From: Scilla litardierei
Lineage: Eukaryota; Streptophyta; Magnoliopsida; Asparagales; Asparagaceae
NCBI GenBank assembly: GCA_030789695.1
Contig: CM061142.1
Location: forward strand, 143,501,637-143,565,636
DNA: 64,000 nucleotides
Direction: 5' to 3'
Part shown: one piece after another, positions 52,392 through 62,896 of the stretch
Layout of the letters: the number at the start of each line of letters is the position of its first letter
Numbering within the stretch: position 1 is the stretch's first letter
Program-made: the position numbers and the translations under genes
The notes under the pieces: generated by a model
The model's input: only the letters and a program-made list of their open reading frames with translations
Told to the model about the DNA's origin: nothing
Databases searched by the model: none

Positions 52392-54198
52392 CCGTTTACG
52401 TTATGGGCGCGGTGTCGTTTTACCGCAAGTGCACGGTTAGTGTAGGGTGCGGGTTTATCGAACTCAGTGAGGTGGATGGCTTGAGTGGCTACTAGCCTCG
52501 CCTAGGTTGTGTGCTAGCTACGCGGATAATATGGGTAGAAGTGTAGAAATAAAAGAAAGAAATAAAAAGACACGAAATGAATCCCCGCTAACACGGGCTA
52601 GAGCATTCATGACACTTGGCATTTGACTTGACCCAAGGTGAGACATTGCCCCAAAAGGTGGTACCTAGCGTCCATGGCCCGATATTCCGGTCGGTGCCAA
52701 GTACGCTAGGCCTACTTGGTTCCGGACGGTGGGCATTCCCATGTCCATTAACACCTTCCGCAACCGGGAGCATTAAGGCCACAATGATAACTCTCAACAC
52801 TTCGTCCAAGCCGTTCCCACGTGCGAGGACTCGATGTCTATACTAGAGGTGTGAGCTGTGGCTAGGGAGTCAACCGCCAAGTTTATTCCCCCTTGGCCCG
52901 ATGGTTAGAAACGGTCTTTTTCCCGCCAATGACAATGAAACACCCCCGCTAACCCTAATGGCCAAATAGGTCGAATGTGATTTCTAGCAATGCATCGAAG
53001 AGGGTCTTGACTGGACAAGATACCAGACCCCAACCCCCAACACAACTAGTGTGTTGCCGTACGAATTGGACCCAGATTGCTAGAAATCCCCATTGACGCA
53101 TTTTATCGAACACATGCCATGCAACCAAGTCAAATGAAACAACCAAGCATCAATCCTACCCTAACCCGTATTAGGGTTCATCAATACTACTCCATGATGA
53201 AAAACACATTAAAAAACAACACAAAAGACATACAAACATTCATCATGAAGCAAAACAAATACAACACAAAATAATGGAAAACAAGAGAAAGAAATACTTA
53301 TCTTGAGTTTAAACCTTCAATCCAATACAAGATTTATTAACCAAAAACCTAATCTAAACTAATCTAAATCTCATAAGAGAAAGGGGCAAAAAGCCCTAGA
53401 AAAACTGAAGAACATCCCCCCAAGTCGTGCTCCAACTTCCCTTTTATAAGCCCCCTCATAACCCAACCGGTTCGGCTCCAAAACCCACTCAAATCTGCTA
53501 AAACAGGCCCACCCGATCGGGTGGAAGTTCACCCGATCGGGTGGAATAAACAGAGAGCACAGAAATGCAGAAAACGATCTCACCCGGTCGGGTGGTAACT
53601 CACCCGATCGGGTGAAATGAAAATTCTGACTGCTGCCAATTCAGCACACAGCTGCGCTCCGAATATTCCAGGAGAATGTAGAAAAATCGGATTTGGGCAT
53701 GCGACCTATCGTTGGAAAGCTAACGACAATGCCGATGCTAGAAAAATAATAGATCACCCAAAATCCCTCTGGAATGATAGCAGATCTTCAATGAGTACAT
53801 CAGAAGCGCGTGAAAGTGGAAGAAAAGGCCACCCGATCGGTTGAAACATCAACCGATCGGGTGAGTCGCTTGTTACTTTGGCCGTCGGGCTTCGGGAGCT
53901 TCAACCGGTCGCTGAGGAGAATGGGTGGTGTGACCGAGTGGTCGTTTGGGAAACTTCAGCTTCAGATGAACCGATCGGGTGAGATATCACCCGATCGGTT
54001 GGAATTAAGCTCCAAATTCCAGAGAACTCTGTTGGGATGAACCGGTCGACGAACCGATCGGTTGACTTTGCACTTCGCTCCAGCTTCAGTCTGGGTCGTG
54101 CACGCGTGCATCACCCGATCGGTTGGCTGTGTCCAACCGATCGAGTAGGGGCTAAAAAGTGGCAATCTTGGACGTTTGACCCCCTGGATCGCGCGTGA
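52392..54198 (-). repeat. B2 5' LTR, partial
   Basis: Its minus-strand end near 52392-52397 follows the block ACCGTGCACTTGCGGTAAAAC, shared with A1/A2. TATA-like CTTATAAAAG at 53451-53460, palindrome array 53505-54155, and the covarying hairpin CCAAGTA/TACTTGG (52697-52703, 52713-52719). Its 5' beginning should lie beyond A2, off the window. Confidence 0.8.
53505..54155. repeat. Palindrome array in B2 U3 (core ACCGATCGGT)
   Basis: Many copies of CACCCGATCGGGTG, ACCGATCGGTT and variants. In B2 the fully symmetric CACCCGATCGGGTG is common. Array and TATA-like box have the same order as in B1. Confidence 0.85.
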
Positions 54199-56016
54199 TG
54201 GTCGCGCCCCGGCGTACACGTCCCGAGGCGACGGTTGTAGTTTTACCGTAAGCGCACGGTATAGCGGCGAGCGGGTATCGAACACAGGGAGGACGAATGA
54301 CCGTGCTTGCTCCTAATCAACCTGGCTATTCAGAGGGATAATTGCCTTGGGCGATCCTGTCACAATCGTCAGACAAAAGTGCGAAATATCAAATCAAATA
54401 GAAAACGCCTAGGGAATGGGGAATCCCCACTACTCACCGTATTTCACAATTGTGGTTCGCCGGTATCGAAATCGCTAGGATGAGAATTTGGATGAACTAG
54501 TTGCAACTAAATGTGGAACCAGGCTCACGCTCTCGCGCTGTTGCCGGTCTATAGCTATCCTAGGTTTGGGTCCAATCTCTTGCAAACCCTAGCCTGGGGA
54601 AGCTAGCATTAGGATCAACATCATCGTCCAATTGCGCACCGAGCCCAATCTCTTGCAAACTCGGTCCACAATCTAGATTAGGATAGTTCCTACCCGTCCA
54701 ATCTCTTGCAAACGGGTATCGGCACGGAATTGCAACCGGAGATCCTAGCATCGGTCCAATTTCTTGCAAACCGATACTTCGAGAATCCGACTCCAACCCA
54801 ATTCGGATTTCTAGGGCTTCCTATCGAATTGGGATCCAATCTCTTGCAAATCCCAATTGATGTGAATACCTAGCTATCCGTAGTAATTCGATCCCAATCT
54901 AATCCCCAATAACAATCCTAGCTCAATTTCTACCAATTCAACACAAATACGAAATTGGGCTTGTAGGGTTCATCCCCACGCCCCAAGACGTGGAGACTAC
55001 TCACTAATCATAGCAATAGCACAATAATTGGCAATGAAATAGACAATGGAATTCATCACAACAATGATATAAACAATAAAAATAGAGTTTTTGGGGAAGA
55101 GAAGTGCAAACCAATGTAGATCTTCAATCAACCCAACAAAAATCCAAGTTTTTCTCTTCTCCAATCACAATTAATAAAGCTAAAAAGTAGACTCAAAAAG
55201 CTGCAAAAAATCTGAGAGGTGGCTCCTAAAACTAGGGTAAAAACAGAGCTTAAATAGCCCCAAAAATCGTCTAAAAATCCTGACCAAAATGCCCCTGCAC
55301 AGCCTGTTTTCCGCAAATTTCGCTACAGGCTGCGCATCGCACTCGGCCGAGTGACAAAAGTCGCTCGGCCGAGTGAAAACCCTGTCAATTTTCCAGTAAG
55401 TCGGGGACTTCAGGGGTCTTCAGTTCGGGGGCGGCTCGGCCGAGTGAGTTGTCGTCACTCGGCCGATGGCTTCACTTCACTCGGGCGGACGGGATTTGCC
55501 ACTCGGCCGAGTGGGTCTTCTGAAGCTCAGATGGCCGAAAAACAGTAACTTCGATCTTTTTGAGGGCCTTCGTCTGGGCGCCACTCGGGCGGACGTGGTA
55601 TCGTCACTCGGCCGATGTGGTCTCCGTCGCTCGGCCGAGTACACATGGAAGTCGTGTCTGAACGGGTCGGCCGAGCAGTGTCTCGCTGGTCGGCCGAGTG
55701 GCTCCTCCACTCGGCCGAGTGGGACACAAAAAATGCCCAAACTGGTCGTTTTGGCCTCCTCGTCGCTCCGGCGACGTCCATTCTTCTTCCGCTCCTCTCC
55801 AACAGCAAAATACCCCTCGGGGAGGTCGTCGGTGGCCGTCTATCGTGAGCGCATCTCATGATCACTCCAAATCGCGCCAAATCACCTGAAATGCGACAAA
55901 AACAACAAAGCGTGAAAAGCATCGCAATATCGTCGATATATCGTGAAAAACATGATTTGGGCGATCTAAATGGCATGCAAACATGCGGAAAAAAGGTGTA
56001 AAATAAGGAGTGATCA
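54199..56016 (-). repeat. A2 3' LTR (1818 bp)
   Basis: Minus strand TGATCACTCC ... GGGGCGCGACCA. It carries the CTCGGCCGAG array (about 55340-55735), a TATTTAA box (about 55250) and the constant-loop hairpin chain (about 54548-54860). Hairpin H4 keeps pairing through a T-G pair, while H5 has two extra mismatches compared with A1. Confidence 0.93.
54548..54860 (-). other. Constant-loop hairpin chain in A2 3' LTR
   Basis: Reverse-complement copies of the five A1 hairpins; on the plus strand the loops read CCAATCTCTTGCAA. H1, H2 and H3 are identical to A1. The 5' LTR has the same chain at about 63245-63556. Confidence 0.85.
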
Positions 56017-58030
56017 AAATCCCCCAAGCTTGCCTCTTACTCGTCCTCGAGGAAGATAAGTAAAAAGCGAACCTGGTGGATTCGGAAAACGAAAACGGCG
56101 AAAAACGAAAAAAAAAATGAAAAACGAAGAAGAAGGAAAACCAAACGAAAATAAAGAAAGAAAGAAAGAAAGATAGGATGCTAGATCATTTTCTCAGGAC
56201 GTGGGTTTCACCTACTCTTATAGCATGCACCGAGTGAGAGATACATGTCAAAGAATCTCATTTTGATATCATAGTAGAATAGTGCAAGTAGAAAATAGAA
56301 AACCCACGAACAATGGTATAATCATGAAAAACGGAATGATTTTAAAATTAACATCGCCTGAGTCATCTAAAGCGGTATACAAATCTCAGATCACACACTT
56401 TTCAATTGAACGCTTTCTATCTGGAGTATAAGAGTATCACATCATAGAATAGAGAGAATAGAAAAGTATGGATTTCATGAAATGAATGCTAGGCTTAGAT
56501 TTCTGGATTTCGTAAAGCTGGAAACAATCTCACCGAGTATAGAATATTACTCAGCCTAGGTTGTCGTGCAATGTCAAGTAGTCGCTCTCTCACACATCAA
56601 TGGATCTCCTCCCCCAAGCTTATCTATAAGCGTGGTGGCACAAAAATATTTACATCCCCATTTTTATATAGCTCCAAAGGCAAAGAAGGGAAAGAAGAAA
56701 GAAAGTAAGCGAGATGGGATCTTTTATTGAGGATTTTTCCTCTTTTCTCTTTTTTCTCTTTTCCTTTTTTTTTCTTTTGCAATAAGCAACATATATACAA
56801 TGATCCCAACTCAGAGAGAGGTAATGATATACAAGAATGTTTTTCTCTCTTTTATTCTTCTCCTCTCTTTTTTTTTTTTGAAATAAGAGATTTGGAGCTA
56901 GGAATTAATAGCGGGGGAAGTGCCATAAAATAGAATCACTAAGGGGAGATTCACCAATGATTTTAAAAGTAGAGAAGTGATGTTCAAGATTTGTGGAGAA
57001 AGAAATAAATATAACTCTCAGCTCACTCTATAAGACATGCACGACAACTTCAGCATGGTAATCTAATCTACTCAGTTTCGATCACAAAAAAGCTAACTAA
57101 TCCAGATATATCTTAGCTAATCATCATTCAATCATCCGGAAGTGAAGTGTACAATTCATGCATATAGAAGTGATAAAGGAAAAGAAGTCAGTACTCCAGA
57201 TATAGGCATTCAATGCGTGAATCTTGGTGTGTTTTCTGTGATAGCATACATATGAATATTCAGGCTCAGCTAATAATAAAATTTCATCCATTTTCATGAG
57301 GAAAAAATGTGGGTTACTATTTCTAAATGTAAAGCAAGTCATAGCATATGATATCAGAAATGAAATCTAAGACACGACAAATATAGCATGCATATAGAAT
57401 AAGCTAACTCCACGTAGACATCATCACAGAAAATTCATCTCTAGCATGAGATGAAAAAGAAACAAAGATAAAGTAAAATAGAACTATGAAATGCGGCACA
57501 CAGGAAAATAAGAAAAACGTGATGCATGGCAAGATAAATGAAAAATAATGAAAAATAAGTGCAAAAGTGAAAAACGGTGTGAAAAACTGAAAATAAAGGT
57601 GGCTAAACGAAAAAAGGAAAGTGAGGACTCACTCCCCCAAGCTAAACGGCACAGTGTCCTCAATGTGCAAGGTGTGGCACACCGAGAGACAAGAAGTGTG
57701 AGGGGCTATTGAGGATGCATGCATGGAAAATGAAAATAAAAAGAAAGAAATGAAAAAAAAATATGATGCGGACATGATGCATGCACGGACAGGAGTGATA
57801 TGAAAATAAATATAGTACCAAAAACGCTCCCTCTCTCCCAAAAAGATATATATATATGTGATCAAAATGAGAATCCCAAGTAGATATGATATGATATGCT
57901 CATAAAGATATGATCAAAAATATAATCCCAAAAATAGTGAGGGGGAGAGGGGGGGGTGGACAAAAGTGCATCAGGACCCAGCAGAGACGGGCAGCACAAC
58001 GGCAGGAATGGATAAAGGCATCAAGAGTGC
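56017..58030 (-). other. A2 3' non-coding region with hairpin and three purine tracts
   Basis: No gene. On the minus strand the hairpin GCACA/TGTGC, with loop TTGAGGACAC, lies at about 57650-57670 and is followed by AGCTTGGGGGAGT. Further tracts are near 56605-56620 and 56017-56030, the last abutting the LTR. Confidence 0.75.
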
Positions 58031-61000
58031 CTAAGAAGGCGGTGCCGCGCCGTCTCCGTCCTGAGGCGGAGGAGGTGGTGGTGGTGGTGTGGGCTGCTGA
58101 GCTGGGGTGGAAGCGGAAGCAGGTCTAGTGTGTGTGGAAGTGTGTGTGGGAACCGGCTGGGTGGGCGGGGGTACGCGCGGAAGACGCTCCAGCACCTGTG
58201 TAAGGCAGTAGTGGATCTGGGGTATCAGGTCGAAGCGTCCAGCCATCGCAGAGACGGTGGAGGACATGGTCCTAAGGTCTCCTCTAAGACCACTCACCGC
58301 CAACTCAAGAGCGCGTATGCTCTGCAGTGTAGTGTCGGGCGGGGGTGGTGCAGAGGGACGCACCGGTCTAGGCTGCGCAGGGCGAGGCTGGCGTACGCGT
58401 GTGGAGTATGTAACTGGCTCAGCAGGGAATGGGACAAAAGGTGCCGTGCCTGGAAAAGTGGGCCTGGCCTCGGTGTGAGGCCGGGACACCGGCTGGCGAG
58501 AAGTGGAGGCAGCGGCAGCAAAGGAGGCGTGCAAAAGAGGCAACGAGGTGGCCAAAGAGGTCTGTGGCACAGAAGTGTGGACAGACGCCACGACACTCTC
58601 GGAGAAGACGGCGGCAGTGGAGACAGAGGAATCTCCCGCTGGGGCAGAAGTGTGCGGTCCAAAAGGTGTAACCCCAGCGGAGATCATGCTAACCATGGTC
58701 TCCACGACCGCGGTGAACGAGGGCTCTCCACTCTCAACAAAGGTCTGCGGGCGCTGGGGGAGAGCGGAGCAAAGGGGCTCCACGGACAGAGGGCCGGAGG
58801 TGGCAGCGGGAGTGGTGGGGACAGCCTCAGAAGTGGTGACAGTGGTGGAAGTGGGCTCAGCAAAAGTACTCTCGACACAGGCAGATGTGGGGACAGAAGT
58901 GTCAAGAGCAGTGGAAATGTCAGGAACAGGCGGAGAGGCCACAGGGTCGACGGGGTGGGCAGCAGGCTCGGCAGGGTGTGCAGCAGGGTCTGCGGGAGCA
59001 GCCTGGGCAGCGTGGGCAGCGTGGGCCTGCTCGGACTCCTCGGCCTCGAGCACGTAGGCGGCGGGGATGAGGACATCCATCGCCGGAATCCAGTCAACGT
59101 GGGCTGGTGCAATCAGAGTCCGAGCAGGGCTCGGGAGAATCATGTAATCGGCCCCATAGGGGCCGTGCAACCAGACCCAGTGACGCTCACCATGCGGACG
59201 CAGCATCTTCATCCGGGCCATAACGTCTATCGACAAGGAAGTGGGGCCCGGAACGCGTCGCAGGTCGTCGGGTAGGTCCTCGCCGGTCATCATGGTAAGC
59301 AAGGTGATCAGACCGCCGCAGCATATCGGTGAGCGAGCGCCCACCGACACAATGATACGGTCTAGAAACCAAGCCGCAATGTCGATCACGACGGCGGGGA
59401 CAAGCTCGAGTCCATCCCTAGACAGAGCTCTGGGACGTGTCATCGCGTAGAGCATGTAAAGCTCTGGCGTAGACATCGTGCCCGGCTCATATCTGGCCAA
59501 AAAGGTAGTCGCCATGAGGCGCTGGGCAATGCGTAGGCAGGGGTGGACTATGGCCGAGGCCTTGGCCCTACTAGGGTCAAAGGCAGCGTGGTGGCCTGTG
59601 ATCCGGGCCCAGAAGGCGCCGGCGTCGAAAGAAGGTGGGGGGATGTGGGTAGGGCCGTAACCGCGATCGGCTCCGGGGACTGCGGGCCAAGAGAAAAACG
59701 CTCTCATCATATCGAGAGTGACCTGGCACTCTCGATCCATGAATCGGAATGAGCATCCCTCATCTGTCCGGGCGATCGAACTCAAAACCTCAAGTGTCGG
59801 ACGGGTAAAAGTATCCGCCGACACTTGAAGGAAGTCGCGCCAACCCACGTTGTCGTACAACGTGAGTATCCCCTCGAGTACCCCCAGGCGTCCTAGGTCA
59901 GCGAGGTGCGCAAACCTGGAGGGTACGATCGAGCGCTGGGAGATACGCTCGAAGACGGCGCGGTGTGCGTCGTCTCGGAACGTAATCCCGAGCGGCCCGA
60001 CCAGTGGAGCCGGTGGTGGTGACGTAGCGTTCTCCCGCGGTAGTCTCCTATCTCGAATAGTGTTGGGGGGAGGCTCCCCCAAGCTAGCATTTGCCCCGGC
60101 CAACGGCTTGACCGGCGGTGCCGATTTCCGTGCCGGCGGAGCTTTCTTTGGAGACTTTGATTTCGAGAGCTTGCAGAGCTCTCGAATCCTTGCGACATCA
60201 GCGTCGCCTTCATCTTCATCAGCAGAGAAGTCGGGGGAGTCATCATTAATCTTTTCATCTTGGCCTAAATCCGGGCCTTCATCAAATTCTTCATCAAAAA
60301 GGGCACCAATTAAGTGAGGAATCGCCTCCTCTATCACCTCATCAAGGAGGTCCATATAATCGAGCTCCTCATGGTAAGGCATGTGCTTCATTGCCTTGGG
60401 AATGTGGAGCTCCACCTCGATGTTTCCGACATTTAAGGTTAAGGTACCTTCGCGCACGTCGACGATGACTCCGGCGGTGGCGAGGAATGGGCGCCCAAGT
60501 ATCAATGAGGTGTCTCCCTCCTCCTTAATGTCCATGATGACGAAGTCACATGGCAAGCATATTCCACCCGGGACTTGAAGTGGGATGTCTTCGGCAATCC
60601 CCACCGGCCTTGTTATCCGTCCATCGGCTAATTGAATGCGCATGTCGGTGGGTTTCAACTTTGTCCCGGTGTTAAGCTTTAAGAACATGGAGAGGGGCAT
60701 GAGACTCACACTAGCCCCAAGATCGACCAACGCCTTTTGAAGAGGCACGCCGCCCAACGTGCAAGGAATCCGAAAACTCCCCGGATCTTTAAATTTTGCC
60801 GGCTCCTTTTCTCTCTTGGTGAACCAAGAGCCCTCCTCGGCTAGCATGATCTTCTCCTTCCTCTTTCTCCCCGAAATCAAGTCCTTCAAGAATTTGGCAT
60901 ATGTGGGGATCTCGATGATGGCGTCAAGGAAGGGAATATTTAGGCTAACTCCTCTTAGATACTCGAGGAATTTCGCTAGCCTTTTCTCCATTTTCGCTTT

Positions 61001-62719
61001 CGCTAGTCTTTGGGGGAATGGGACCGGTGGCATGAAGCGCCTCTCCTCAATTAATAGCTCCGCCCTAGATTTCTCCTTGTCTTGTGGCTCCTTCTCCTTT
61101 TCAATCTCGACTATCGGCTCAACCGGCTCCAAACTTTCCTCCACGGCCTCCTCAATAGGAATCATGGCGGGGGTGGTGTCCTTCCCGCCTCTAGTAGTGA
61201 CGGCAACTACGGCGTTGATGTGGCCCGTGTTGCCCCGTGGGTTTTGCTCCGGTTGCGCCGGCAATCTTTGAGTGTTCCGGTTGAGCAACGCTAATTGCTC
61301 CGATATTTGAGCCACTACGGTATTGAGAGATTCTTGCCCCGCCTTCAAAGTAGCATTCACCTTATTTTGCTCGACCATGAACACCTCCACTCTAGTTTCG
61401 AAATCGGATCGTTGTGGAGCTTGTGGAGGGTTTTTGTTTTGATTCCTCCACCCTTGATTGTATCCGGGAGGCCTATAAGGTGGGACTTGTTGCTTTGGTT
61501 GGAAGTTTTGTTGTGTAGGTCCCCTCGGCGGATAGTATTGTTGTTGGGGTGGTGGTGGTCGAGCTTGATTAGGCGGTTGTTGTGGCGGGTTCAAAGCTCC
61601 TTCATTGTTGGCGTAGGAGAATCCCGGGTGATTTCTTGCGGCCGGATTGGACCAATAACCTTGGTTCCCCGCAACATATTGCACTTGCTCCAAGGATCCT
61701 TCTCCTTGCTCTCCTCCCGAATACATGGCTTGAGATTGGTCTTGCCAATCACTCATTTGGCTTGCCGGCGCGGAGGTGGAAGGGCTTCCTTGGGGCTCCG
61801 TGATGAATTTCTCCAATCTCTCCACCACCTTGTGGAGAGAATCAAATTTGCTCGTAAGCTCCGCTACGGCCTTTGCCTCGTAGATGCTAGTCGGCTTTAA
61901 GGAGGACGTAGAGTGTCCTCGCTCATCGCCCCATTGTTGGTTATTAGAGGCCATCTCCTCAATTAGGGCCGTAGCTTCCTCGGGAGTCTTTGACAAGATT
62001 GCACCATTCGCCGCGGCATCAATAATTTGTTTGGTCCCCGGTTGGAGACCGTTGTAGAAGCTATGCACTAACTCCCAATCTTCTATACTGTGGTGCGGGC
62101 ACTGGTGCTGCAAATCCTTAAATCGCTCCCAAGCTTCATAGAGCGTCTCATGTGGTCCTTGCTTGAAGGACATGAGAGCGCTCCGGATCTTCACCGTCTT
62201 GGATGGTGGATAGAATTTATCAATGAATGCATCCGCCAACCCGTCCCAAGAGGTGAAAACTCCGTCAGCTTGCGTCCTCAGCCAATAGAGCGCTTTGTCC
62301 TTTAGCATGAAGGGGAAGAGGCGCAGTCTGATGGCATCGATCGGGACCCCCGGCATTTGGAAAGTGGCGCACTTCGACAAGAATGATTGGATGTGGTAGT
62401 GGGGGTTCTCGTGAGCGTTCCCATGAAATGGGTCTTGTTGCATCAAAACCACCAATCCCGTCTTTAGCTCGAAGTTCTTGTCCGCCGCCAACTCCGGCAC
62501 GGCGATGGATGACGTAGTAGAAGAGGTCTTAGGCCGAAGCCTATCGCGAATAGAAATTATTCTCGCCATTCTCTCCGCCAATTCTTCGGGAGTTTCCCGG
62601 TTGGTCATAAACCGCCCTTCCGGATATTGTCTCCTTTCCGCTCTGAGTCTCCGCGCGATACGTTCGATCTCGGGATCGAATAATAAGGCTTCGGGGTCCG
62701 CCGTAGATCTCGTGTACAT
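58031..62719 (-). CDS. A2 gag-protease-ORF polyprotein, 1562 codons, no reverse transcriptase
   Basis: One uninterrupted frame. Residues about 90-270: gag domain (DPFHGNAHENPHYHIQSFL, ALYWLRTQ, FIDKFYPPSKT, ETLYEAWERFKDL, FYNGLQPGTK). About 330-500: Gln/Pro-rich linker with a short coiled coil, no zinc knuckle. About 640-770: retropepsin, with active site LVDLGASVSLMP (Asp 666) and ILGRPFLATAGVIVDV; the DLG form is typical of Athila. About 800-850: acidic. About 900-1170: an extra domain (FERISQRSIVPSRF, DFLQVSADTFTRPTLEVLSSI) resembling the Athila 3' ORF / putative plant transposon protein. After that a Ser/Thr/Pro-rich tail. The simplest history is deletion of reverse transcriptase to integrase, fusing protease to the 3' ORF in frame. 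Gag and protease look functional. Confidence 0.88.
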   Translation of the reverse strand: MYTRSTADPEALLFDPEIERIARRLRAERRQYPEGRFMTNRETPEELAERMARIISIRDRLRPKTSSTTSSIAVPELAADKNFELKTGLVVLMQQDPFHGNAHENPHYHIQSFLSKCATFQMPGVPIDAIRLRLFPFMLKDKALYWLRTQADGVFTSWDGLADAFIDKFYPPSKTVKIRSALMSFKQGPHETLYEAWERFKDLQHQCPHHSIEDWELVHSFYNGLQPGTKQIIDAAANGAILSKTPEEATALIEEMASNNQQWGDERGHSTSSLKPTSIYEAKAVAELTSKFDSLHKVVERLEKFITEPQGSPSTSAPASQMSDWQDQSQAMYSGGEQGEGSLEQVQYVAGNQGYWSNPAARNHPGFSYANNEGALNPPQQPPNQARPPPPQQQYYPPRGPTQQNFQPKQQVPPYRPPGYNQGWRNQNKNPPQAPQRSDFETRVEVFMVEQNKVNATLKAGQESLNTVVAQISEQLALLNRNTQRLPAQPEQNPRGNTGHINAVVAVTTRGGKDTTPAMIPIEEAVEESLEPVEPIVEIEKEKEPQDKEKSRAELLIEERRFMPPVPFPQRLAKAKMEKRLAKFLEYLRGVSLNIPFLDAIIEIPTYAKFLKDLISGRKRKEKIMLAEEGSWFTKREKEPAKFKDPGSFRIPCTLGGVPLQKALVDLGASVSLMPLSMFLKLNTGTKLKPTDMRIQLADGRITRPVGIAEDIPLQVPGGICLPCDFVIMDIKEEGDTSLILGRPFLATAGVIVDVREGTLTLNVGNIEVELHIPKAMKHMPYHEELDYMDLLDEVIEEAIPHLIGALFDEEFDEGPDLGQDEKINDDSPDFSADEDEGDADVARIRELCKLSKSKSPKKAPPARKSAPPVKPLAGANASLGEPPPNTIRDRRLPRENATSPPPAPLVGPLGITFRDDAHRAVFERISQRSIVPSRFAHLADLGRLGVLEGILTLYDNVGWRDFLQVSADTFTRPTLEVLSSIARTDEGCSFRFMDRECQVTLDMMRAFFSWPAVPGADRGYGPTHIPPPSFDAGAFWARITGHHAAFDPSRAKASAIVHPCLRIAQRLMATTFLARYEPGTMSTPELYMLYAMTRPRALSRDGLELVPAVVIDIAAWFLDRIIVSVGARSPICCGGLITLLTMMTGEDLPDDLRRVPGPTSLSIDVMARMKMLRPHGERHWVWLHGPYGADYMILPSPARTLIAPAHVDWIPAMDVLIPAAYVLEAEESEQAHAAHAAQAAPADPAAHPAEPAAHPVDPVASPPVPDISTALDTSVPTSACVESTFAEPTSTTVTTSEAVPTTPAATSGPLSVEPLCSALPQRPQTFVESGEPSFTAVVETMVSMISAGVTPFGPHTSAPAGDSSVSTAAVFSESVVASVHTSVPQTSLATSLPLLHASFAAAASTSRQPVSRPHTEARPTFPGTAPFVPFPAEPVTYSTRVRQPRPAQPRPVRPSAPPPPDTTLQSIRALELAVSGLRGDLRTMSSTVSAMAGRFDLIPQIHYCLTQVLERLPRVPPPTQPVPTHTSTHTRPASASTPAQQPTPPPPPPPPQDGDGAAPPS

Positions 62720-62872
62720 GCACAGGGAAAACAGAGTTTCAAAGAGATGATTAGTACCGTGGAAGGGTTAGGTAAGAATAGCAAAGGAAATAATAATGGT
62801 AAAAGAAATAAAATAAAAAGAAAATAAAAGAAAGAAATAGCTAAGGTGAAAAAGAATCAAACGCAATCGCCT

Positions 62873-62890
62873 CCCCGGCAACGGCGCCAA
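62873..62890 (-). promoter_or_regulatory. A2 primer binding site (tRNA-Asp type)
   Basis: On the minus strand TGGCGCCGTTGCCGGGGA, complementary to the 3' end of plant Asp-tRNA (GTC) as I recall it, six bases after the LTR end. Confidence 0.9.
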
Positions 62891-62896
62891 AAACTT

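Larger units (their letters stand above)
51610..54198 (-). mobile_element. Element B2, 5' part (right of the S1 insertion)
   Basis: On the minus strand the order is partial 5' LTR (52392-54198), Asp-type primer site, leader and the start of a gag-like frame, which S1 interrupts at 51610. The LTR is in turn interrupted by A2 at 54198/54199, CGTGA (54194-54198) being the expected duplication. The LTR is related to that of B1. Confidence 0.8.

Noticed and set aside
53371..54285. Small frames in the B2 LTR
   Set aside because: They are short, not conserved in B1, and fall on promoter and leader sequence.
58130..59275. 381-codon frame on the plus strand opposite the A2 polyprotein
   Set aside because: It is antisense to the Ser/Thr/Pro-rich tail of an established gene and is explained by its codon composition.
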